Origin: Sclerurus mexicanus
Taxonomy: Eukaryota; Chordata; Aves; Passeriformes; Furnariidae
Reading direction: 5' to 3'
NCBI GenBank assembly: GCA_013396755.1
Contig: VWZF01001679.1
Location: forward strand, 1,270,274-1,334,273
Length of the DNA: 64,000 nucleotides
Shown here piece after piece: positions 22,027-37,000 of the stretch. The position numbers were made by a program, and so were the translations under genes. The stretch's first letter is position 1; each line of letters begins with the position of its first letter. The notes below the pieces were generated by a model. The model saw nothing but the letters and a program-made list of their open reading frames with translations. It was not told the DNA's origin and did no database searches.

Positions 22027-25000
22027 GGTGTCTACCAAGAGAAGCTGAGCCTGAAGATAGATGGGCCAAGCTCACTGTGATCCTCTGGCTGAACCTGTCA
22101 CTGTCTATACAGAGGAATGGGAGTTCCCTCCACAGTGCCAGGTTCGTTATTCTCCCTACTATGTCTGAAGCACCATGGCAGGGGCATTCCTTTGAAATGA
22201 GGTGCATCCTCACTTCTGGTCTCTGCTTCCCAAAGTGGTTTTTCGTTCTGCCCAGCAACTCCTTTCTATATAAACTGCTTCATAAGTTGTTGTTAGAGCA
22301 AGAGCTTTTTATGTTGCTTTCTGTGCCTTGGTACGGTTTTAGTGGAGAGAGGAGCGCTTCTGTCTCAGACTTGCTGATATGAAGGCATTCCTAGTTGAGT
22401 TGTGATGTGGAGTTGAGCATTTTGGGGGAAAAAGGCCTTGTGGTACAGGCTTCTTATGTTGTCAGTGAAATTATTAGTCATTATTAAGAAACTACTATGG
22501 CCAAGTTGTCCTGTCCTTTAGAGTAAAATTGTTAGGACCATACTTTGTGTTATCTGTGTTTCAGCATATCTGCTGTGGCTGCATTTCCTCAAGTAGGATC
22601 CTTGTGAGACTGCAGTGTGCAAATGTCTGGTTTGTGCATCTTAAATAGACTTTCCTGGGAGCCTTTATGTTCTGCTCTACTGAGGTGATGGCGTGGTCTG
22701 AGAGCTTTAGGTTGCTGTCTACTGTCAAAATGCAGAGCACCTATACCCTGCTAAAAAGTAAGGCAAGGTTTCTAGGCACTCTTAACTGAGAATTTTGGAG
22801 TCTGTGGTGTAAGTGTAGTTCTGATGCTGTCATGTGTCCCTGCTGCTACTGCTGAAAGGAGCAGTTCCTCCTTTCTCCAGCTGCTTGGATTCATCCTCTG
22901 TCTCAGGCTAGGTTTAGTGGTTATGCAGTTGGCTCTCAATCCAGTGAGTTCCCTGCTCATCACATTGACCTCAGAATGGCTGTCACTGTGCAGGTGCATG
23001 AGCACAAATGCACAGTTAGGGAAATGAAGATGCCACATTCCATTATAAAGATGAGAGAGATGTTATGTCAATGTCAGATGGTGGTAAAGGCTTTTGGATG
23101 CCCACATTATCATTTTGTAAAATATGCATTGATGTACTGCCAGGTCTCTGTGGACTTTATGAGTAAAAGGACTCCTGTTCATGCCATGTGAGGAGCGGTG
23201 GTGGTGGTAGTACAGAAAAATGCATATATCTACTCAGAAAATGAGTTGTGTTGTGCTTGGTGCCAGTTAAGATTAGTGAGCTGCAGCCATTTTTGAATGG
23301 CTCTTCACTCTGCAAAAGCCTCCATTTCCTTGGTAGTTGTTCTGCTTGTCAGCTGTTACTACAGTCTCTTCAGGGAGCTGTGGAGGTGCAAGGCAGTAAG
23401 GACATGACAACATGAGTAAGTTACAGTGATGTGAAGTGAAATATGCTTCATCTAAGAGGAGATAATTTAAAGTCGCCCAATTCTGAATGATGAACTGGTT
23501 CTCAGTTATTTTGGGCAAAAGCATTCACATGTGTGATGTGTAAGTTTGCATGGTAATGTGGTAGCTTTTCTGTGTAGCTATATTCATAATGAGTCAGAAT
23601 TTCTTCATTATGGCATGTAGAAAATGAATAGGACAGGAGTTGAAGAGTTGCCTGAAGATGTAATTCATGTCATGATAAATCCTGCATTTGACTGACGGAA
23701 GAACTGCACTTGTAAATCCTAATGTCTAGATTATTTATGGATTTTACTGTGCTGTGGATTTTGTGGTTTTGGTTTTTTTTTTTTCATGAAAGCAAGGTGA
23801 GCATCTGGGAGGAAGAAGTTCTCAGGAAATCATAGAAATTCTGAGAAACTCAAATTCTGCCCACAAAAGACAATGGAAGTGGGGCAATTGAGTTATGCCT
23901 CAATTGAGTAAAGCCCAGTTGTCTTGAGTTTTGGTGAGCAAACCAATTTGCCATCTTCCTTGAGGGATCATCTATGACATACTGATACTGACACTAGGGA
24001 AGCTAAGGCATCTTGGTCCATTTTGGATTCCCATGTGCTCTGCACTGGTGAAGACTGTTTTGAAATTTGAGACCACATTCTTGAGTTGTGCATCAGTTCA
24101 GCAGGTCTTGGTTTTACGCACTTTGGGCACGTAGCTCCTGTTAGAATATATGTCACCTGTGCTGGAGACAGTTTAGTCATGACAGGTCACTCTGGTGGGT
24201 TGGTTTGGTTTTAACTTTTTTCCATTGAGTTATGATGAAGCTATTTTGATATTTTGTTGATACTAGGTGACACCAGGTTGATCTGCTAAACATAACAACC
24301 AGTGATTTTTTCCCAGCAAAATACTAGTATGCAAAATTTAAATTTCTGTGTGACTTGAACTTGTTTGGTGTGTTTTTTTCTTTCAGTTGAATTGATTCTT
24401 CAACTTCTGCCCATTTCATTTGTGATAGATAGTTAAGCCTTACTTTAGCATGTATGAGAAACTACTCTGTTTAGTAAGTCTACCATAAAATGATAAACAG
24501 TGTTGTCAGTGCTGTAGATCTCTATGGTTCTTTTTTTCTTTTCTAAACTTTATTTCCAGTCTCTTGTGTGCCATGGCCTGTGCACAAGAACCTAAACATG
24601 AGTTTTAAGACAGATTTAAGAATAATGCTGGTTTGAGGGTATTAAATTAATCTGTTTCTTTATATAGCGGGCACGAAGTATATTACATATTTTTTCCAGG
24701 AATAACTCAAGGGATTTTCTTTAACCCCAATTCCCCACAAAAAACCCTAAATACTACTTTAGTTAAATGTCTGGCTTGTGCCAGTTAGCTTTTACAGCCT
24801 TAAAAGCCATAAAAATAAAATGTATGTGTGTTGATCAATAGCTCCCATTGTTGCTTGTGTTAGTCTGAAATACTATATCATGAGAAGTAACTGGAGCCAG
24901 ATGGGTGGGTAAGTTTCTTTGACATGAACTCTAACAAAGACTTACAACGAGCCTAATGGTAGAAATTGCACTAAGCCATGAAAAGGTGTTGAAGGTAGTA

Positions 25001-28000
25001 GCAAAAACCTATGTATTTCATGGAGGAAAAGCTCACTATTTCTGGGTTCCTGCTCTATCTTCCAATAGTGTGTGGAGAAGACTTTACATCCCAGAAGAAC
25101 TGGATATGTGTGCATTTTCTTAATCTCTGGCAACACTTATTGGGAGGCATTCTTCTCACAAAAAGCTTACGGCGTTATGCTTGCAGAACCATTTCATGGG
25201 AACGCAGAGCGCAGCTGCTTGACAACAGAAGTGACTGTAACAATCACCCTTTCATAGCGACTCTGTTTTGTGGTCTAGCAATCATTTACCTCAGGTTCAG
25301 GAAGTTTGCGTCCTCCTTAGGGAACATCCCTTTACCACAACCTGTTGGAACTGATACGCAGCAGGGAACAATAAGTAAGCCTGGTCAGGTGGCAGCTCTT
25401 CAGAGAAAGATCTTGTGAATACAGATTGACAATGTTGCCGAAAAAAAGCCCCTAAAACCGCCAAATGGATGTCATCTCAGGATGTTGTAAGTTGGAACAG
25501 CCTGCAAGGTGCATGAGGTAATGCCCCCATTCTGCACACCACTGATAAGGTTGCTGCTGCAGTAGCCTCACCTACTGCCTGTGGTCTGGGGGCATGGCAT
25601 TTCAAGGAATAGGCAGATCAGCTGAGAAGTGCCCAAAAGAGAGCAGTGAGAGGGATTGGACATTTTATAAATACAGTGTACTGTACTGTGCTATTCAATG
25701 TAAATAAGAGGCTGGAGATGGATCTTCAGACACTGTAAAAAGCTCATGGGGGAGGAAAAAAAGCCATAAGCCTCCTCTCCCCTACCAAGCATATTCCCCA
25801 GTTCTGTTGTAGGTAGAAGAAAAGTAGTGGCCTTCAGTTGTGCCAAGAAGGAGGGATAATAGGTAGGTGAAAAAAATGTGATTGTCTAGGTAGGCAGTGG
25901 AATTTTTTGCTTGAGACTTCTAAAACTAGTTTGGACAAGCATGCTGGGAATGATATGGGCTTTGTGGTCCTGTTTCAAGGCAGAGATGTTGACCTCTCCT
26001 GAGGTCAGTGGTGTCCCTGGTTTAGTCCAAACTGTAATAGTGCAGTAGGTGCTCTGAGGAGCTGTTCTTTGTGTGCATTAAGTAGCTTGAAGTCCCTTCA
26101 CTACTTCAGAAATCATGACTTGGGAAGTCTAGGCGCACACTCTAAATGTGTGCAGCGCTTTTGAATGCATAGGGTCGGCTTGAGATAAGTGTCAGAGATG
26201 ACAGAAAGTGTTTCCTCTACCGTAATGTACTGCAGCTGGGAAGCACCAATGTGTGTCTCCTGCTATTGGCTGCATAATGTGCTGTGCATCTCAACAATGA
26301 ACACTTTTTGGTGAGATGACATTCTTAAACATGTTCCAAGGAAAGAAGGAAGCAGTGCATGTGAAACACACTAAAATAAGCACAATAATAGACAAAATAA
26401 GCACCTGGGATGGGCATATCTGTGCCATGGTGTTGTGGAACAAACCGTCTCTTGTCTGGTTATTTTCCTTTTTCTCATCTTTCATTTCAGTGTTCAGTCC
26501 TTGAAACAGTGGTTTGTTTTGTACTGATGGAATTTAACTCGGAAGGAGTTATGTGCCTTATATGATCAAGGAGGAAACTGCTGGTACTTCCATATTGTCC
26601 AAATACTAAAAATGCTGGTTTGTATTCTCTCTGTCTGCAGAGAGAAATCCTTTTTGGAGGAAAACCATGTACTTTAGGAATGGCTTTCAAAATGACTGGT
26701 TTTCGTTGAAGGGAATGTCCTTACTTGTAGTTCTTTCCTCTCAGCTGCAGTACTTGGGCTGTTTTGGCTGGGGTGTGATTGCCAGTCAAATGAATTCTGT
26801 CAAGTAATTCCTGTGAGTTTGGAACCAAAGAAGAAGTCTTCTCTTTCCCACAGCCAGGCTGTTAACCTATGCAGGCAGCAGGGTGTGTGCTTATTGAGAT
26901 ATTGCTCTGAGGGCTCTCAAGGCTCTGATCTGTAGAATGGAGAAAATCATGTTTCTACATCGAGGCACTTTCAGGAAAGTAACTGGTAGAGCCAGGTACA
27001 GAACTTGGAAGCAGGTTCAGTTCACATTGAACTGTTTAATCTTCTCCCCTCAGACACCAGTTAGTGAAGATCTGAAGCATGTTGTGTCATGTACTGCTGA
27101 GTCAAGTTTTGCTTGCTTGGAAGAATCTGAAGTTGGTCCTTCCTCAAAAACAGGCTTATTTTTGCTCTTCATCATACTGTTCACAGGCTTTTCTTCTTCC
27201 TTGTCAACAAGGCATCTTCAAGTCCTTTCCCTCTCTAACACAGTTCTGTATGCTCAGTCTGGGTCCAGAGGCACTGCCTAGTGAAACTGAATTCTGCATG
27301 GTGCCACTGGTGAAGGAGGAAAAATAAGTGATTGAGATAAGCCTGTAGCAAAAGACAAAATCCTAAATCTTGACCTGCGAAGCTGGGATGCTCCTGACTG
27401 TTATTCTCAAGCCCCCTGTTTGTCTCATCAGACCACACCACAAACATTCATGCACATTGAAGGAGTCCTCCCTCAAAGAGCACATATGGGCTAAAAATCA
27501 GTGCTTTAAGAGACCTGGTTTGAGTTGAATGTTTTGTCTGTAAGCAACATGGTTGTTCTTTTCTGAAATGATGTGATTTAAAGTGCTGGTGACTTTCTGT
27601 ACTTTATTTAATTTTCTCCCTGATGCTATGCATGGGTAAGTACATGTAGTAGTATAATGTGTTTTGTTACAGCAGGAGGAAATAGTTCAGAGGATTCTGG
27701 AAATAAGGCCTTTGGCACTGCCTGTTGTAGTGCTTAGTAATGACTTGCTGCCTAACCTTGATAAAGTTGTCTGCATGTTGAGGTTGGGACAACTGGTTAA
27801 TAGCTGATAGAACAAGTGATGTCTGGGGTGATTAATGGTGCTGGAAGGAAATGATATCATAAAGGTTGTGAAATGCCATGCCTGCCCCATCAGCAGCCAC
27901 AGTGCTGCAGTCCTTTCTCCCTACCACTCTGAAATTACTTTCTTGGTAATTGGTGTGATGACAAGACTCATTCCTTATCTTGTCAGCCTGGTTTCTATAC

Positions 28001-31000
28001 AGGGATGAATAGTGTCATCATTTGTATAGGTGGGCTATGAAACACTGCCTGCTTCAGCAATGTGGTATGTTGTGAGTCCAGCAGTGACCACTTAAACTTG
28101 ACTGGAGAAACTTGTTTATTTCCTTGCAGTTAAAGAACACACCACAGAGATGAATGTAAATACTGAAAACTGTTGTTCTTTAGCTCTGTCTGCATGTCAT
28201 ACAGCTGCGTGTAGATGCTGCTTTGTTCAGGAACATGCTGTTCCTTTGATTACAAAATCTTGTCTGTTCAGGAGAATTTACAGGCTGAGGATCCAGCCCC
28301 CCCTGCCTGCTGTCACTTGAGTCTGGTACCAGTGCAGACAGAATGGGCTCTCCTTGCTGCTGTTTGAAGGGTGAGAGGGTAGCAGGGGGTAGCAGTGAGA
28401 TTACTTCCATACAAGTTCATCAGTGTGTTTTGTTCCATAGCAGAGGCTCTAACTGCTTGGAGGTGTTTTGGTTAACAGGCCAGCTGAAGAGCGTGAGGGC
28501 AGCCAAACAGACCTGAACCCAGCCAGCTGGGACCTGAGTGATGGTTGTAGCAGATGCTTAGAGAAAGTATGAGGCACAGAGCAAATGTGTGTGCACCTTC
28601 CCCTTGGCAGACTCTCCTGCCTTCTCTTAGTCACTCTTTAGAAGCTCCAGTGACAGCAGTTGTGTCTATGGTACCATGTTCAATAGCCACAGATGGATCT
28701 GCTCCACATAAACCTTTTAATGCATGTTTGAACTCACTTTCATTTCTGACATCACAGGAACGTAAGGGGACTATTGGCACTTTCTGGCAGTTCTCTAGGT
28801 TTGCTGTGAATAAAAGTATAAGCAAATACCAAATTGCTTCTATTGTGCTGTGTGATTTTTTTTGTTTGTTTTTTTTAAACCTGTAAAGGAATGATATTAG
28901 TTATTTTTAAGTGTATGTATACATGTTCATTTTGCTAAAGCACTCTGGCTGTTGACTAATTCTAAAAAAGGTCATTTTGGTCAAGATGTCTTGAGGAGTT
29001 CAGAAGTCAAAAGTTCTTCCCCAAAAAGAAAAGACCTTCTTGCTAAAAATAAAAAAGCTTGCAGAAGCGGGAGGAGGAACTAAAAATCTGTGTACAGTTT
29101 AGGAGCCATCTTCTAGCTTAATCTAGTACATGATCATCTGTGACTTGGGAAAAACCAGTGGAGGGTTTTGTGGAAGATATAAGGCCTTTATAACTGAAGA
29201 AAGGACAGTGTCCAGATCCATTTGCTGCCTGACTAGGTTAGGTGGTAATGTAGCAGAGGAGCACTCTCAGAAAGTGAAGCATGGTATTAGTACTGCAATA
29301 GTAACAGAAGGCCTGTCTCTCCAGCATTTATGCCAACAGTAAATTAATTCTCAAATAAGAACTGCACCCACCTTTTGTCTGGTATTGAGCGCACTGAGGT
29401 TTTTCTGATCTTCCTGTTGATTTTTCAATGAACCCTGCCTTTCTGTAGTCTCAAGTAGGACTTTGAGTTGCTTCAACTCGGCATTCCTTCATACTGCTGG
29501 ATTTTCTTTGCCAGTCAGTCTTTAAGCACATATGTGCATGTGCTCAGTGCAGCCTCATGGCTTTAAAGTTACCATGCTGTCTGGCACAGGTACGTGCCAA
29601 TAATGTGTTGACTCATGATGTTTCCAGCAGGTGTGGCTTTAACATAAGTGTCCTCTGGGGTAGTCTGAATAAACCATATTATCAGATGGCATGATAGAGC
29701 TGTGTGTGTGGCTCGGCATTCAGATACACACTTGCTTCTTGGAGGGGTGGGAAGAGAAGGATAGAGGGAGTTTGTTCTGAGGTTGCCTGTGGTGCTGCTC
29801 TTGTTTTGCCGACAAAGAAGGAGCTTAATTCACTGGAGCTGTCAATCTGGTGGTTTTCAAGCACTGAAAGAAAACTCCTGTAAAAGTGTGCGTAAGAGGG
29901 AGGAAAAGGAAAAAGAAACTAAGCAAGACTACTATTTTGATGAAAGTCTGATGGTGTAAAAAACCCCAAACTTTAGTTGCTTACCTGCGCCCTGTATCTA
30001 GCAGAAAAGGGGAAAGCTTAAAAAGAAAGTATTATTGCTGGCATATTGAGTTGGAACACTGTGTGCTGTGGAAAGAGTATGTGATGATAGAATTGAACAG
30101 CACCCTTTGTCCCTTAGCAGAAGCTTTCTTTTTTAAGACTGCCACTTTTTAAAGCTTTTTTAATGTGTGGAGAAAAGTGATTTGTGCTATGCTTTTAGTT
30201 GGTCCTGGTTGCATGGAGTGCAAGTGGGAGCTGGGGCTGTAGGAGGAAAAGAGATCTATTTGCTGGTGGAAAAGCACTGGATGGGGGTTATATTTTGACT
30301 TTGTGGCTTGACATTTTGGTGTAACCTTTCCTTCTGCCTCAAGGAATAGATCAAAGTCCAGAGACTTCATCCAGGTTGGAGTGAATTTTGAAGATTAGGT
30401 CTTTTTTTGACATTTTCCTGGCCTTTACAGAACCAAAAGTTTAGCACTCTTTGAATAGAAAGTACAGTCTTGCTGCTAGACAGGGGGTTGAAAACTCTGT
30501 TTTCTTTTTCTTTCAAATGCTATTTTAGGCCCTCAGTTCTGAGCATCTGGGAGAGTTTGTGGTTTCATTTTTGGTAGTTTGGGTTTGTTTGGTTTTGGTT
30601 TTTGTTTTTTCCTCACAATTCTGTAGAATTAGAAATGTTTGGTTATGAGGATCCCCAAGTTTAAATTGCTGTTGTTTGGGGCTAACTGTTTCAAAAGCTT
30701 TCTAGCCAGTTTCCCTTCTGATTTCTCTGTTAGTGCAGTGTGGTTGTAGCTCTACTCTTTATGTATGCTACAGGGCATTGGTCTGCATCACTTTTGTTGC
30801 TCACTGGTGATGGATTGCCTATTTGCAAACAGCATTGCACCTCAAGGTAGAGCATTCTTGTGTATCAGAACTTGCTTTTTTTGCAGGAAAAACAGTGTAT
30901 CTTGTTATTGTCTGGTGTAAATAATTTAAAGCCTCCCTTGGCTATGTTTTCCTTGAAGTATCTTAACAGGTTGTTATTGGTTCTGGGTGTTGTAATCAAA

Positions 31001-34000
31001 CCACATGGATCTTTATCATATAGATCATGTCTTCCTGAGAAGTCTCTGGAGAGTAAACTCTACTTGATTGATGCTGCTCGGCTGCTGTGTTTTAATGCAG
31101 AATGTTTCTAAGACTGGTGGGATGCAAGTGCTCATTTGAGTCAACTAGGATTGGAGCCCACAGCAATGCTGTGGGGAGTCAGAAGTGATTGAATGAGAAG
31201 GGCATAGGGTCATTGAGGAGTTTTCTCTTTTTTTTTCTCTAAGTAGAATAAGCTCAAGTGCATGGCAGAAAATTATGGTTACAGCAGACTGTCACTTTTG
31301 GGTGTGCTGTGCCAACCTCCAGCTTTTCTAGTAAAAGTAATTTCTCATTTTTGTGCCGCTGTGTTCAGCAGTTTTCTGATCAGCAAAGGGCTGTATCTTT
31401 GCTCACAATAGGTACTGTTTGGGTAGAGTTTGGCACAATATTTGTGCTGTGATTTGATCTCTCCTTTGTCTTGAATAATCTATTAAAATGTAATCCTTAA
31501 TCCCGTTCCTTTTTGGCAGGTTTTCCTTTAGTATTTTTGCGGCAGCGATGAAACAGTGCAGCTCTGATTGCAAAAGAATCACTGAAGGAAAACAATATTT
31601 TTGGATCTTTCTTATGTGTCTTTGGCTGTAGAACATAAAGAACAGCCAGAGGCAGAGCAGGTTGGATCTTCAGTCTGACATGCTGTGGCTGTTAGTATAT
31701 TAATAAATAACTTTCCTGATTTTTTTTTTTTTCCCCTTGTTACTAGTTTCTCCTGTTTGTCATTTTTGAAAAAGTTCTGTAGAACCAGATAGGGGAGTTT
31801 GTCCAAACAGGAAAATGTGTTTCGGAAACCACGGAACATGGTTAGAACATTTACTACAGCTAATGCAGGTTTTTAAAGTCACTTTTTGGTGGTCAGCTTT
31901 GGTACCAGCAGACTGTGGAAAAGCATATTTCTTCCCTGCCTCCCCTCCCCCCAAATTACACTCACTGCACTTAGAAGACTTTAATTAAAATGCTTCATTA
32001 GTAGCTTGGGCAAAGACTTTGGAACCAAAGTAATTTATTCTAAGATAGCTTTTCCACAGTTTTTGTCGGGGGCAAAGCTGTTTCCTGATGTGTAAGATGA
32101 AGATCTCTAAACCTTGTTCCATAGACAAATGACATGGGGCCCAAGTTCTTTGTACAAGTGCTTATTCCTAAAACAGTAACCCTTGAATATGAATTAGGCT
32201 GAGATTCTCAAAAGCTCCTACTTTTTAAGGTTCTGAGTTTCCTTGACCTTGGTGAGAGTTGCCCATGTTTGCAGGTCTTGGCCTAATCCAACTCTGAAAC
32301 TGTTGAGATTCTCTGTAGCTGGATTCCTTGGGAACTGGATATACTTAGTGTTCAGATTACTTTTTTTTTCTTTTTTAATGAAGAGCCTGGGAGACAGGAA
32401 TGGAGATTGATTTTGTTCATAGTCGCACAAATTTGGTGGCAAACCTGGAATCACCACATGGATTTCTTTCACTGGTTTGTTCTTGTCATGTTGTACCATA
32501 GCTACTGAGAGCAGGCACTTAAAAGATGTCATGACTTGATAACAATAATTGACGGCCAAGAATAAAAAAATGTTGTAAGTGGTAATTAGAACATGCAACC
32601 CTGATGCCGTTGAAAGTACTCTAAATGCCTACTTGGCCCAGGGAAGTATCCGTTGGAGTTATTTGAAATTTGTTTTTGTAGGACCAGGCATAGTATTTGA
32701 GTTTCCTGTTCATGCTGCTGCTACCTTTTCTTATGTTGACTGACGTGGGCATGAAAGCTCCCTGTAAGAATAGATTTTTAGCACACTTGCTACTGGTAGC
32801 GAAACCTGAAACATAAAATGTTTGTTTCTGGAAAACATACATGGTCCGTGTGAAATCTCCTGGTTCACTCTCCCATTAAATTAAAGTAGATTGCCAGTTG
32901 TTTGGGGGTGTTCCAGGCAGAATGGGGCAGCCTAGCAATGCTGCTAATATTACAGTAAAGGAAGGCCTGTGCTGGAGAATGTTTTTGGTTTAGTATTTTT
33001 TGGTCTTTGAAACAGTAATGTCTGCGTGGGGTTGTTTTCAGCAGCCACTTTGGCTTTGAGAAGGTAATTATTGCAACCTTCTGTAAGAGCAGGGGTGAAG
33101 GTTCTCTTTCGGTAAAGCTTGACCTCCTTTTGGTGAAATAAAAACTATTCAAGGTTAAGTTTTTCTCATTTCTGTTTGTCTTTGAAAGTGAAAATTCTTT
33201 CCCTGGCCTTTTCCCTCCTCTCCAACACTTCAGGAAATTTAATTATTTATTCAAAATCTCTGATTTGGGTGTTGGATGGCTACAGAAACTTGGAGGCATT
33301 TCTGCAAGGCCAGTCCCAAAAAAACCTGAGAGGTGACTCTTTCCTTCTGTACTGTAAAGTTTTAGTTTGACTATGAGGGATTTCTGAAGCGCACCATCCA
33401 GACAGCTTTGAAATATGAGTATAGTCTTAGGTGTATATAGATGAGCTGCAAACAGTTGAAATATGTTTAAATCGTGATGTCTTCCAGGTATTCACTGGTG
33501 TGGGGGTTGTACGGGGAGTTTCCAAATCAAGGAATACTCTCCTAACCAAGAAAGAATAAAGACCCTTGAATTAGGAAAAGGCCTGGCAGCCAAAATAGGC
33601 ATTTGGCTCAGTAGTAGGCTTCACTGTAACTTAAGTAAATTAGTGGATTTCCCAATATACTTTTTCTGCCTGTCAAATGCTGAAATAATACAAAATAATG
33701 CTATTGAACTGACTGTGCATTGCTCAGAGATCTCAAAGGAGAGCCAGTGTGATTATTACTTTATCTTGTTATTTGTCAGCAGCTCTTAATTTGGATTTAG
33801 CTATTCCAGCGCATGGTTCAAAATTAAAAATTCAAGTTGGTAAGATTTGTCTGCTTCTCACTGGCAATTTCTAGAAAAGAAGTATTATTGTACCTAGTTG
33901 TTGAGCTCTCTCAACTGCTGTTCTCTTTCAGACCTCTTTAGCTAATGAATGTTTTCAGTTCATCAGAGTAAGTGATTACTCAGTTTTTGCAAAGCTAAGA

Positions 34001-37000
34001 TTTCATCTTCTTGCACTGGCTTTCCTAACTTGGTAATTTTAATTTGTGGTGAAAATGAAACTGTGGTTTGAAAAGCGAAGACGAGAGAAGGAGCCAGGAG
34101 GCTGTGCACCAGTCCAGTGCAGAAGGGACAGTGATAATGATGAGGATTGTTTTCTTGCTTACATTTTGCTGGGCTTCTTGTGTGGGTGTCTGAGTTCCAG
34201 GAAAGCCCTTATAACCCTGTACATAGAGCAAGTAGTTGCCATTTTCCAAGTGCACACAAAACCTGATGGAACACAGGAAAATGAAAATGCTCGAAGCTAC
34301 AAATAAATTTGAGCTTGAACCTAAACCTGCTAATGGGAAGGATTATCTAACACAGGAACTTTGTGGGGGTGAAAAACCCCCAAACAACCAAAAGTAAGAG
34401 TCTTGTATTCTTCTTATAGCAGTTTATCTGTGAAGGTGCTGTGTGACTTATGCATCTAGCTGTGAACTGGAAGAAAAAAATAATTCTCAGAAGTGATTCA
34501 TTTTCTTTCACATCTGTAGGTTGTTTACTGGACCAGCTCTTCAGGAAGTCTGTACTCTTTGTGTTTATTCTACACAATTCTACTTGGACTACATATCTGA
34601 AAGACTCAAATGATTGGCTAGTTGAGGGTTTTATCAGAAGTGAGTAACAGCTTGGTTTTGTCATGCTTATTTAAAAATGAAAAGATCAGGTATGATCTGC
34701 AGCCTCTTTTTCTAAAAGAAGCTGCTGTTCACCATTGTACCAAGAAACTATTTTTTCTCCTTTAAATGAGGCCTGGATCTCCTAGGAGATGTTAAGACTG
34801 CATAGTTATTTTCTGAAATATAGGATCATCTGATGCGTCTTCTGAAAGGATGTTTGAGAAACAGCGCAATATGTCTTTCCAGTGACCAGCAAGCGGCACA
34901 GCAGCCTTTTGGTCTTCCTTTACAGCTGAGGATGTAGCTCTGAAACACTGGTCAGATCGCATCCTAGCAGTGAAAATGGGCCAGTGTGATCTAAACACTG
35001 CCAAGTGAAAACAAGGCAGGCAGTGACTTCGCTAGCAGAAGCTTAGTATTTTAAGGTGAGCTCTGTTTACGTTGGTTGTCCCATCCACAGAACTGCAACC
35101 AGTATGTCTGCAGAGCACGGTATGGTCAGATAATCTTTGTATATGTGAAGATTTCAAGGAGTGGTCTCATGGAAAAGCATGAAATGCCCAAACCAGAATG
35201 AAAGCTTTCTAGACTACAAGGCCCTGTACCTTCTCTCCTGGTTGCTTTTCAAATGGACAACTGTGACCCACATCTAGGAAAGAAGATGGATTTGGTGTTC
35301 AGAGTGGGCTTCCTGCTGTGTGACAGTCTGAGCTGTTGTAAGCACCCTCCATGATCCAGGGCAAGAGTTGTGCGTGTGCATAAGCTGGGGTGCTGTTCCT
35401 GCTCCTCCTGCAGGAAGTTCATGTTGTTGAGTTGGCCTGGTGTGAGAAAGACTATTTTCTTTCTGGATTACTTGTAGACTAATACTGACTTCCAGAACCA
35501 TATGCTTACATCAGGGAAAGGAGATCCTTACTGTGTTTGCTCTTGTTTTATACTCAGACTGGCAGTGTCACATAGATATTCCATGCGGTTGATTTGTTGG
35601 AAATGTGGTTTCTGCTCTCTTTCTCTCAGTTCTCTAAGGTTTGGTTTTTTTTCATGATAACACAAAAGGAGCGTAGGATAGATGGGCCTTTGGAATGAGA
35701 TGCAGAAGTGACTGGGGTGACTGTTGAGCCTGAGCCTGTGTGATGCAGCTAGTGGAAGCCTTGGTGTTCCAAGTGAGAGAGCAGGGAGGTGGGTGAGAGG
35801 GTAAAGAGCATCAGCTGTAAAACTGAGTGACAGCATGAAAGGCAGAGGTTATAGTGCTACCCTCCTGTCCCTGAAATGTTGCCTGACTGAGGCACTGATG
35901 GTACTCAGTATGTCCTTGTCAGAGGTCGCAGTTCTAAAACCCATTTCATGTAAAACCTCTCCACTGAAAAACCTCTTTCTAATTAACTCTTTAAAAATAC
36001 TTTTTTATCTGGCCTTATGGAATAAATACAAACTTCTGCTGTGTGTATGAAGTGTCTGTAATGGGAAGCTTCATCCACAGTTTGTCACCCATGTTCTCCG
36101 GGCATGCTCGTCATCAGTGGAGGTGTTTGGTACTCGACAGCGTAAGCATGCCCTGCCTACTTACACTACTAGAAAGGTGCAAGACCAGTGATATTTGGCT
36201 TGGTGCTATTAAATTGCAGCACAAGAACTGTATGGCTGTAGGTGGGTAGAGACATTAGATAATGCATCTTGAGCAAGCCTGGTGCCAAGGCAGTGGTAAA
36301 CTTTGAGAAAGAAATGAAAAGAAACTTGCTCTTTGATATTGTTATCTCTTGTTCTCTTTTGCGTATGAGCAGAGGGAGAAGTTTAATGGCAAGTTTAGAA
36401 CACAGGTTATCTCTAGAATCATCTATAACCAGTTTACTGTAAGGTAGGATACAAGACTTTGTGGGTTAGGGCCTTAGTTATAGTGACATATTTTACAGTC
36501 AACTAATTGAAAAAGAGAGCTATTCCTACTTTCAGCAATATTAAAATTTTGTTTTGTCAAAATAACTTATTCATTCTTTTTCAGTTCATAGCCTTAAATG
36601 GCCAAAAATGCAGTTTTATATATTTTTCTTTCATTTCCTACTTGTTTCTGTAGGGTTTGGTTTCTTTTTAGCTAGTGATGTGAGTAGAGAAGTTAATCTT
36701 CACCAGGGGAAGTTTTCCAAAAAAAGTCTAGGTGTGATCTTACTTGATTTTTCTAAGGGAATACCACAATGTGAAAACAGTGGAATAAAATCATAATGAA
36801 ATGATCTCTTACCTTTCTAGCATCACTTCTGACTGAATATGCTGAAGACAGACAGGGATGTAAATGAAGCTGTGGTGTGCCTCTGTAAGCAGGGTCTGTG
36901 GTTTAAAAGTGCCCTGCGGCACTTGGCTGCTCTTGTAAACTCCATCGGAAATTAGTAGCTGGAACTGTAGGTATTATGTCTGACCAATATGCAGGCCACT

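Noticed and set aside
32218..32598. 126-codon minus-strand open frame
   Set aside because: No family resemblance, low-complexity Lys/Asn-rich stretches, no splice or promoter context.
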